The notes beneath the pieces were generated by a model that was not told where the DNA came from, ran no database searches, and saw nothing but the letters and a program-made list of their open reading frames with translations. Below are positions 46,155 to 55,700 of a stretch of DNA of 64,000 nucleotides, piece after piece. A program made the position numbers and the translations under genes. Positions within the stretch are counted from its first letter, which is position 1; every line of letters starts with the position of its first letter. Where the stretch lies: NCBI RefSeq assembly GCF_963678635.1, contig NC_087067.1, positions 19,165,639 to 19,229,638 of the forward strand, in the 5' to 3' direction. This DNA comes from Symsagittifera roscoffensis. Taxonomy: Eukaryota > Xenacoelomorpha > Acoela > Convolutidae.

Positions 46155-49100
46155 CTATATATGTGATGAAAAAGGTTGTTCATATATAATAGGTTCGTAA
46201 TCATTTTCAACTGCTATCATATTTATGGAGATAGTGTTTTCTGTATCACTTTCTGATTCTGATGATTCACAGTTTATTTGATTCAGTTGTAGTTCGTTAT
46301 TTCCTGTGTCATCAATACCTGGAGGGTCTGATGTTGTTTCTGGGTTTGATTGTACTTGATTAATATTTCTTTGATGTTTAGGTGTACTACTTCTGTGGCG
46401 ATTGTTAGAATTATTATAATGGTTATTATTCCTGTGTGGTGATTGGGAATAATTTCTATAACGATTATTATAACTTGAATGTCGATTTTGTGAATTATTT
46501 CGTGATCTGTTTTGGTAATTATTATTTTGTCTGTTATAATTTGATCTATTATATGAGTTATTCCTTGATCGATTGTTCGGGTAATTCTGGTTTCGGTTGT
46601 TTGAATAACTTCTATTCCGATTATTGGAGTAGTTTCTATTTCTATTGTATGATGAATTTCGTGATTGGTTGTTTGGATAGTAATTATTTCTTGATTGGGA
46701 ATTAGATCTAGAAACAAATCGTGTTGTATTTGAATTTGATCTGGAGTAGTTATTTCTACTATTTTGTCTATTGTAGTGATTTTGTGACGAATTTTGTTTA
46801 TTTCTTCGTTCTGGCGATCTTCCTCTATAACTTGAGTTATGTGGTGATTGATTTCTCGTGTAGTTGGTATTGCTCGGTAGTGGTTTTCCTGAACTGTTGT
46901 TGCTGTATACATTTTTGTTGTTTGGTAGGTTTTGATCTTTCTTCATGTATTGATAGAATGATTTATTTGGTTCTTTATATTTTTGAGGTTTATTTTGATT
47001 GTCTTGCTGTTTTTGTCTACATTCAGAAATACTATGTCCGTATCGTCGGCAATAATTACACCATTTTTTGAAAGATGGTTTGCCTTTAAAATTTGGGTGT
47101 TTTTCGTAAATATTGAGTATTTCAGTGATTTTTTCAACGAGGTCTGTATCTGATTCCTGTATATTGTTGATACTTGTGGTATTTGTTTCGATTCGCTTAA
47201 CGTATTGTAATTTCAGATTTTCTGTTTCTTCGAGTTTCATTGTGATTTCTGCTTGTTCTAGTTTGTCTACTAGTTTTCGGAAATCTAAATCGGGCTCTCG
47301 AATTGAGGAGGGATGGGATGCTCTCTTTTTTATTGCTATTTTCCTTAATTGAGGTGTTAAGGTCATCATTAAGATTTCTGTCATTTTTGTGTTTTTATAG
47401 TCGTGTGTATTTAATGAATTTAATTTTCGAACTAGTGTTTCGATGCGTACTGCTAATTGTTTGATGGTTTCTTTTGGTAATCTGCGAATTTCATTACATA
47501 AAACTCTTTGTTGTTGTTTGTTTCTTTCGGAGTCAAACATTTTTGAAAATTCTTGTGTAAATCTCTTCCAATTTGATTTTATTTCTAGAGGCAATACTGA
47601 AAACCATTTTTGGGCTGCGCCGTCTAAAGTTGTTTGTATCAACGCTGTGCGTCGATGTATCCAGTTTTGATGTAGTGGCGTATTAATTGGTTCAGGTCCT
47701 ATATTTAAAATCAAATTTGCTGTTACTGCATTTAAATAGTCTTCTACAGAATATTCCGGGTCTGTTCCTGTGAATACCATTAAAGGTTTATTTGATGTTA
47801 TTGATGATCCACCCATAAGGTATGGATTCATTGTCATTTGTAATGATTCTGCTGCATTTGGCATTTGAGAAAAATTTGAAAGTTGATTTCTTGTTATTTC
47901 GTGTTGTTGAAGATAATATGGGAGTGGTATTTCATTTTGCATTTGCGTCGGTTGATACGAGTGTGTGATTATTGGGTTTTGTTGCTGAATTGGTTGAAAA
48001 TATTGTGTATTAATTGGGTTTTGTTGCTGAATTGGTTGTTGATTTTGTGTATCTATCGGTTGTGGGGAAAAAATTCTATGATTTGTATGTGGTTTCTGTA
48101 CTTCTTGTCCACGATATTCTTGATTATATGGTGCAAATATATCTGGTTGTAAAAAATCATCATCTGAGGATAAGTAATCCATTTGATAAGATGTTTGTTT
48201 TTTATTTTTATTTTGTTGAAAAAATGGATAGTTTTCACTACGATCCTGTGAAGGATGTAAATTTGTTTGAAAATTTACTGAATTAGTTTGTGCTATTGGG
48301 TTATCCCAGTTTCGAGATCTTGTGTAATTATTAAAATTTTTTCGTGGGGGATAATTTGTTTTTGATGGATGTGTGTAATTATAATTATGTTCTGCAAAAT
48401 TGTTTCTAGTGAACGTTTTACGTGTTTTTGACGGTATTGTCATGGGTCTGTATGTCTGATAATTCATGTTTGAATATTTTGGGGCAACCGAAGGTTTAAC
48501 GGTTGATTGTAAGGTTACCTGTGTTTGTGAAGGGTTTGTATTTCTTGGTGTTGTTAAATTTGGACGTATCGGTGAAATGCTTTGTTGTGTAGTTGTTGTG
48601 TGTACGATTTCTTCATTTATGAAGTGTGATGGTGTCTGGATATCTAGCTGGGTGAGATTTCTAGTTCCATTGAGGTTTTCATTGTGTATGATTGTGGAGT
48701 TTAAACTATTATTTTGCATATCGGGTAAAAATGTATTATAGTTTAATGGTGTTGCATCAATGGTTAATGGTATTACTTTTACATAATCTCTTACATAAGA
48801 TATCGTACTTATTGCTTGACTTGAGATTGATTGTGGGAAGTTTATGAATGCGGGATGAGACCATTCGGGGTCCCAAACATAGTCTGACTGTTCTGTGATG
48901 GCAGTATCATCGTTTGAGTTTTGAGGTCTAAAATTTTTTCTTGCTTGTGAAATTAAATCTAGATTATGTGTGAAATAATCTATTATAAACCATGCCAAGA
49001 TTTTTTGTAAGTCATGTTTTGTATGTTGTGAAACATCATCTTTTGTGAAATTTTCTTTAATTATATTTAGAAAACTAGAGAGTAGTGTGATTTCATGTCG

Positions 49101-49589
49101 TACTCTTATATGTTTAGATGTTTCTGTCGGTGAGACATTTGAGATTGGGATTTCGTTTTCTAATATCGAGATATAACTATATATTATTGCAAAAACTTCA
49201 TTGGTGAATATGGAGTTTGCTCTTTGTGAGTTATGATATTGTATGCTTTTTATATATTCTGAGAATACTTTTGAGAATTCTAAATCAAGGTCGTCTGTTT
49301 GAATTACATATTTGCTGTGATTCTGGTTTGGTGAGCTGAATTGTATGGAGTAGATTCCGTATTGTTGTGTTAAGTTGCATATATCTTTCAAATAGTGATC
49401 GATAATTTGTCTTTTGATTTTTACATCTGGGAACTCTGTTTTTCATGGACTGATTCCGGGTTCAAACAAATTTAAGAGTAAATTTTTGCAAAATATGTGC
49501 TGTCCTTTATCTGTGGTTGCATCTACGATAAAGGGGAAGATATCATCATCATCTGGACTTTCTTCACCTGGGGTGTGTGTTGAGCTCAT
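46155..49589 (-). CDS. Gag of copy C (stop near N-terminus, otherwise open)
   Basis: From ATG at 49589 the frame runs 1145 codons to TAG at 46155-46157 with a single TGA at 49443-49445 (codon 49; copy B has Cys there). The 1078 codons downstream of 49391 are uninterrupted. Order: acidic N-terminus, alpha-helical segment (about residues 60-220), Gln/Pro/Asn-rich linker, a Ty3 Gag-like capsid around residues 595-790 (MVFTGTDPEYSVEDYLNAVT, TLDGAAQKWFSVLP), a CCHC knuckle CNYCRRYGHSISEC near 840, and a long Asn/Arg/Ser/Tyr repeat tail (about 895-1075) likely to bind RNA. It is much larger than ordinary Ty3 Gag. Gag forms the particle and packages RNA. Confidence 0.88.
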
Positions 49590-50027
49590 TTTTTCGTTTG
49601 ATGACTGTTAATATGTAACTATCGATGTGTCTAATTAGTTGATTCCAATTGTATAAGTGTACTGGTTTGTCTTTATATTGTTTTTTTATTCTTCTTTTTC
49701 CTCTTTTTGATGAATTTGAAGTTGTTTCTGAGTCGGAAAAATATAACTGATCGTGAATGGGGCAATTTTTATCTATAGATTCTTTTAATTTATAAAGTCT
49801 AAACTGCTGGTTTCTGATTCTGAAAATGCGTTTCGGTTTTTGGAAAATCTTTTTCGTGTTATTTGTCTTTGTTTGGTTATTATTTTTCTTTTTAATGTTT
49901 GTCGTTTTGTTCTGATATATCCAACTGTTTGTGTATGAGGTGTGATTACAAGATCGTATTTTTTGTTATCTATTTCACAATTGTGTAAAACGATTGTTTG
50001 TTTATTTCCTAGGTTTTTAAATGACAT
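49564..50027 (-). pseudogene. ORF1a: basic protein upstream of gag, copy C (frameshifted)
   Basis: The first 80 codons (50027-49785) are open and nearly identical to copy B, beginning MSFKNLGNKQTIVLHNCEID and rich in Lys and Arg (KRQTLKRKIITKQRQITRKR). A 4-nt deletion near 49798 relative to copy B shifts the frame. The remaining homologous frame ends at 49564, overlapping the gag start by 26 nt. Copies B and C are broken at different sites. No family is recognised; the basic character suggests nucleic-acid binding. Confidence 0.5.
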
Positions 50028-50954
50028 AAGGTTTAGGATGACGGATGCAAAAGGTTGTTAAATGATTTCTATTTTCTTAGACTGTTAGTTCTTACGATTT
50101 TTTGGTTAGCCTAACCTGGGTCTATTTGTTCAGGGTTGGAGAGAAAAGTATATCGATTCCGAAGAATGATTTTTTACTTTCTCGTGGCTAGTATAAGCTA
50201 AGGTGTTAACTTACTTAATCTTACTTAAGGGTAGTGATTGTGTTCAGGGTTGGAGAATAGTAAATCGATCCACAAGGTTCAGGTATAATTAGAACGCGAG
50301 TAGTTCGTTAGATACTATTTTAAACTTACTAAGTCTAAGATTTATCCTGGGTCTGGTAAGAGGGGGGATCAAGTGAAGGATGAATAACCGAAGTTCTTCA
50401 CTGTTTATCCTAATTTGAATGATTAGTTTTATTCAAAAATTTCTGTTAGTCCTGGGTTTTTAGAAAGGGTTGGATAGTGAATCGACGTTTGAGGTCGTTA
50501 GACACTAGCTAAGTGGGTGGGGGAGAACAAAATTGTTCTTTTTGATCCAAGGATAGGCCTTGATGATCAAGTTTTAAATTTAATTAAATAGAAAATGATT
50601 TAAGATCCAAGGATGAGCCTTGATGATCTGATTTTAAATTTAAGTGAAATTAAGTTTAAAATGATTTAAATTTGTGTAGAGAAAAGATTTGGTGTTTTTA
50701 TAATATTAGTGAGCTTATGAATGCTGTTATGTTTAGATGATGAAGCTGGAACAACAGGATGATTTATGATTACTAACCATTTATTGTCATGCTAATAATT
50801 TTTATTTTGATTTTTCAATAAATATTTTTCAAACATGTTTTGTATATTACTGCAGAATTTAGGAAAACGATCTGAGATCTTTTTATCAATCGTTATTGTA
50901 TATTAATAATTTTGTTTAGCGCCTGAAATGATTTTGAAGATTGACTTCAATATT
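50028..50954 (-). other. Structured 5' leader of copy C
   Basis: Contains the two conserved CAAGG/CCTTG hairpin motifs (about 50543-50568 and 50603-50628) and the same diverged repeat units as copy B. No ORF is supported. Confidence 0.5.
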
Positions 50955-51188
50955 TTATGTTTGCAAATGAAAATCTAAATTCATTGCTAGTAGTATTCTA
51001 AATACAAAAGTTTGTGTTGGCTTTTGCCGAACTATCATATAACTATATGGTAAGTTTCTACTTTGTCGTATGTCGTCTCTGGTTCGAGGTCTTCTTGCAA
51101 TTCCGGGTAGTTCTCTTATCGTTCGGATTATTGGCTTTGATCTATTGAGTCGTAGAAACATTTCGATTAAATTATCGTCGTGTAACAT
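50955..51188 (-). CDS. ORF0: 77-aa arginine-rich leader protein, copy C
   Basis: Same length and position as in copy B (10777-11010), about 86 % identical, no indel. It starts about 85 nt after the PBS. The central basic patch ARRPRTRDDIRQSR is invariant but for one residue. It could be a small RNA-binding regulator or a translated leader; no homologue is recognised. Confidence 0.58.
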   Translation of the reverse strand: MLHDDNLIEMFLRLNRSKPIIRTIRELPGIARRPRTRDDIRQSRNLPYSYMIVRQKPTQTFVFRILLAMNLDFHLQT

Positions 51189-51257
51189 TTTAAAAATGTT
51201 TTGTCTAAATTCTAATCTATTTTTGGTTAATTCTAAGCTATTAAGGTCTTGTTCGAG

Positions 51258-51275
51258 ACTTATGGTCGCACCAGA
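51258..51275 (-). other. Primer-binding site of copy C
   Basis: Directly inside the 5' LTR, the minus strand reads TCTGGTGCGACC, the same as copy B. Minus-strand DNA synthesis would start here. Confidence 0.65.
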
Positions 51276-51685
51276 TGAGTTAGGACCGAAGTGTATAACT
51301 CATAGAGTAATTTCGGATAGGGTACACCGTCTGCTCGTCACGCTATCTTATTTTCGGCCGGATAGATTCGTGCAACTTCTTAGTCTAATACCGATCCTAA
51401 TCTTACTCTTATACTATCTGGTCTCAGGTTGTTTAACCAGTCTCTGCTAGGCTCAATAGATCTAGGGTATACTGGTTTATTGCGGCTGCTGAAGTCTTCT
51501 TGGAGAGTCAACTAATTTCTAATTTAAATTCAAATCTCTCTGGTGCTGAAATTACAAGTAATTTCAGCACTAACAAATAAGTGGGTTGTTAGTTAGATGG
51601 ATCATGATTGGTTAATATTAAATACTTTACAGTGGTAAAATATCTAATTTATCCAATCATAAAATGTAGTTTAGATCAGGTTCCA
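51276..51685 (-). repeat. 5' LTR of copy C
   Basis: 410 bp, about 99 % identical to 32934-33343; dyad at 51543-51570. Followed by GTGT at 51686-51689, the target-site duplication. Confidence 0.95.
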
Positions 51686-52233
51686 GTGTGTTGTCTACTG
51701 GAATTATCAACAATAAATTTATTAAATATTTTTTAATTTTAGTTATATATCTTGTCGTTTTCTCAATTAATCTAAAATTTTGGGGTCATCCATTCTGTTT
51801 CTTGGCAGATATTTTGGCAATAGAAAACTTTGACCAGCAATTTGCATATAATTGTCCTGTAATTGCTTTTTTTGATCTACCGTTTATAGACCAATTTTTG
51901 TTTTTCTATAAGTCTCAGTTTCTTTTCTTTTTTATAGGACCTAAATTTTTATTAGGCTAAATGTTCTTTTTCAAGAGCAGTTCACGAAATCTCTTATAAT
52001 TTTTTCTCACTAGAAAAATTCAAATATCCTAGTTTATTGACTAAGTAATATACTGACGATTGAAATATTTGTCTGTTGTAATCTACTGAAAATCATGCCA
52101 CTATTACCACGTTTGTTCTGGGACAAATATAAATATAGGGACTGTATAAAAAATCGTAAGCTATTGTTTTTGATTTGGGTGTTTTTCGGCAAAAAATAAA
52201 CACTATATCAACCAAAAACTGTTGAATCGTCCG
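51686..52233 (+). other. Remnant of LIM intron 2 between copy C and the MITE
   Basis: AT-rich, no gene. A 90-codon plus-strand frame at 51688-51960 is hydrophobic and begins within the TSD, so it is probably chance. ATCGTCCG at 52226-52233 is the MITE target duplication. Confidence 0.55.
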
Positions 52234-52300
52234 CAAGGGCGGATTTAGGGGGGGGGGGGGGGGCGGGGGGTCAGACGCCCCTTCCCTTAGGGATTCGACC

Positions 52301-52487
52301 TGTCTACGACATTTGAACTTTAATCTTTGCCGAACCTAATTTTACCACATTTTTGACATGATTATGCCGCCAAATTAGTAAACTGAAAGACTCAAAACTC
52401 AAAAATCAAAAGAAATCATTTAAAAGCAACAACTAAACTACGATTTGAAATTGGAATCTGAATCACCCAAAAGTATTGCCATTGTCA
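52301..52487 (+). repeat. 5' LTR of BEL-E
   Basis: 187 bp, TGTCTACGAC...ATTGTCA, identical to 58543-58729. The gag-pol frame is already open in its last 43 bases. Confidence 0.97.
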
Positions 52488-52488
52488 T

Positions 52489-52506
52489 TGGCGCCCAACA
52501 AACAGA
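52489..52506 (+). other. Primer-binding site of BEL-E
   Basis: TGGCGCCCAAC starts two bases after the LTR; TGG complements a tRNA CCA end. It lies inside the open gag-pol frame. Confidence 0.7.
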
Positions 52507-52792
52507 AACTGTTGGAACTCAAACTGCCCATGGAACTCACCTCCATCCTCAGTCAAACCTCTCATTGCAGCAGCCGAACGCCGACTTGTCACAAAGTTCA
52601 AACCTTCAGCCGAACCACCCAGAAGCTCAACTTCAAGGAACGACAAAAGAATTGAACAATGGAACTCAACTCCAAATCGACAACCAGCAATTGACAGCAA
52701 CAGTGGGACGAAGACCGAACTCAGAAGCTCAACTTCATGAAACGTCACCACACTCCAACCCTGGAACTCAAATCCAAGTTTTCAATCAGCAG

Positions 52793-55700
52793 ATGAACGC
52801 ACCAGCAACCCAACAAAGAAATGTTTCAGAGCCAATATTTCTTCCTACAGCAACTTCAAAAGCAGCTCAGAGTCAAATGATTGGACAGCAAACCACACAC
52901 CCAATTCTTGCTCCCCAGACAGCTAGCCCCCCACATGGACTATACCAGCCTTCAAGCCTACAACAGAACCAGCCTCCAAGTCAGCAACAGAGGACACATA
53001 ATCCGAATAGCGCCTTTAGACCCATCTTGACGATTGGAAATCAGAATTCAACCAATCATCCCCCCACCAACGTGTTCAGTGGACACCAAACGACAGCTAA
53101 GGGTATCACAAACATCAATGGAGTACCGATACCAGCACAACCAGCACTACTGCCAACAAACCAAGGAGATCAACGAACAGCAACAATTTGGACCTCCAGC
53201 CAGCCGACCCTGACTCACCAATGTACACAACCTGCAATGCGATCGTACCAGGAAGGATTTCTGGGAACCACGACAGCATACAACCCTACGAACATGCTGA
53301 CATCATCAACCACAGCCTTCACTCATGCAGGCTGCAGGGGACCAACAGGAACAACTCACCAAAATATCAACCGACCTCCACCTCATCAACATGCAGTCCA
53401 TCAACATGCAGTCCATCAACATGCAGCACATCAACATGCAGCACATCAGAACCAGCCGACTTATTTCCCGATTCCTACCAACCTTGGAACAGCACCGACA
53501 GACCACAACCATCATCAGACGATCTCGAAGACATTCAGGAAATCAGTGCCCATTGTCAAACCATTCATATTCGACGGAGAACCTGAACAATGGTTAGATT
53601 GGATAGGACTGTTCAACGCAACCATCAACAGCACCGACATGACAAACTCGGAAAAGATGACACATCTGCAGAAACTTGTATCCGGAGATGCCAAATCTCT
53701 CATCCGAGGATATGGATGCAATGGAGCAATGTATGACGCAGCCCTTCAGCGACTGGAAAACGACTTTGGTAACCCGACGAAGATAGTTACATCCTTCCTT
53801 CGACGACTCGACGCCATCAGCGGCCCCAATCTACGACATACCAGAAGCTACAAGGACCTCGCCAACTTCCTACAGACAATGGTCGATACATTCACGACAC
53901 TTGGATTCCAGCACGATCTACACTCTACGACAAATGTCCAAACAGTTTTGTCAAAACTGCCTACCCCTTGCCGACTAGAATGGAATATATACAATCTGCA
54001 ATGCAACATCAGACAACCATCACTCATCGACCTCACCAATTGGTTCAACATCTACGCCGAAGCATGCAGCGATTTGCCGAGCAACAGCAACAACAACAAC
54101 ACCAGAAACAGCAGCAGCAGCAACAACTACAACAGCAGCAACACTCAAGGAGCATCATCCAACGGTCACACCCACCAACATGGACCATCGGATCACCGCG
54201 CCAATCAGAACAACCGGAACCAGCAACGCAGCCAGCAGCAACATAAATCTGGACAAAAGGATCAACGACGAGATTTTTGCCCGGAGAAACGCAATTGCCA
54301 GTACCTTGGAAAATGCCAACACTTCATCGCAATGAACCCAAAGGACAGATTACAGCATGCCAGGGACCTACAACTATGTTTCAACTGCCTCAGCCCCCAC
54401 AAGTTCGCCGACTGTCAATCAACGCAAACCTGCCGGACGGACGGATGCAGTAAGAAACACCACACACTTCTGCACAACAGCAGCACCTACAACTCGACGA
54501 CACAAAGGGAGACAGCCAACCGGAACTCCAGACAACATGACGACACCACCAACTGCAGCACCAGCATAAGCAGAAGGAAATCGACTCGCCACATTCCGAC
54601 CCTGCCAATAACGATCTCTCATGGCAAACATACAGTTCATGCCTATGCAATGCTTGATTGTGGAAGCAAACTGACATTGCTTAAATCATCAATCGCCCTC
54701 CAACTCAAACCAGATCTGCAGTTAGACGACACCATCCAGCTAAACCAAGCACTGACATCATCAGACACAGCTTCTACAAAGATGACGATTGCGATTGGAC
54801 CCTACAACCAGCAAAAGCAGCCATTTCAACTAAATGACATTGACGTCATAATGGATTGGAACCTTTCCCAATTCAACCCTGAACTCGTCAACTCCATCTG
54901 CCAAAGAAACGAGCCTCTTCAACATATTCGGATAGCCACACTGCCCTCGAAAAAAATCGGAATCATCATTGGATGCGATTTCGCCGAACTCGTGACACCT
55001 TCAGAAGTAATCCATTCAAAACAAAATGTGCCTATTGGATGGAAAACGCCACTTGGATGGTCTCTCTGTGGACGAGACAATGCAGCGACACCCAACGACA
55101 TCAACACAATCAACTTCACGACAGACGATAAACTCTTTCGCCACGTAGCTGAATGGATGAAATTGGACGCCGAAGGGATTTCAACTGACCAACGCAGCCT
55201 CTCAACAGACGACAAGGAAGCTCTCCGCATCTTGGAATCTTCAACAACTCGCTTGCCCAATGGACACTACGAAATTGGAATGCTTTGGAAACGTGGACAA
55301 CAACTGCCAAACAATAGATGGCTTGCCAAGAAGCAGCTCGACAGCCTTCTCCGACGATTGAAGAGAAACACCGAGATGGCACAGAAATATCAGGAGACCA
55401 TCGACACCGACTTGCAGAAAGGTTTCATAGTCAAAGTTGATGATTCCCATGAAGACTCAACAGGAAAATGGTACCTTCCTCATCATCCAGTGACAAACAT
55501 CAATAAACCTGGCAAGGTACGCCGAGTCCTTAATGCATCGAGCATCTACAAAGGAGTATCACTCAACAGCAACCTACTAACTGGACCAGACCTCCTCACA
55601 AACCTTACTGGAATCGTTATGCGATTTCGCGAAGACCAAATCGCTATTTCTGCCGACATTGAATCAATGTTCATGCAGGTCTTCGTGAGCCCAGAGGACC

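Larger units (their letters stand above)
32934..51685 (-). mobile_element. Large Ty3-like envelope-bearing retroelement, copy C (most complete)
   Basis: 18.75 kb with 410-bp LTRs at both ends (32934-33343 and 51276-51685; about 3 differences) and GTGT duplicated at 32930-32933 and 51686-51689. Minus-strand order: PBS, ORF0, leader, ORF1a, gag, pol, two small membrane ORFs, a Pro/Ser/Thr-rich frame, env, ORF5 and a long 3' UTR. The integrase D,D35E pattern, YLDD RT and 4-bp target duplication point to the Ty3 (Metaviridae) lineage. The length is more than twice that of ordinary Ty3-type elements. Few lesions are present, mostly single stops or 1- to 4-nt indels. Confidence 0.95.

Noticed and set aside
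46283..46912. 209-codon minus-strand frame overlapping the gag tail
   Set aside because: It lies in another register over the Asn/Arg/Ser repeat tract; the Ile/Thr/His-rich composition is what shifted AAT/CGA repeats give. Copy B shows only a short broken remnant.
51688..51960. 90-codon hydrophobic plus-strand frame
   Set aside because: It starts inside the copy C target duplication and consists of T-rich intron sequence; a hydrophobic translation is expected from such DNA.
53188..53597. Alternative frames of 90-132 codons inside BEL-E gag
   Set aside because: They sit within the intact 1993-codon frame and mirror its CAA/ACC repeats.
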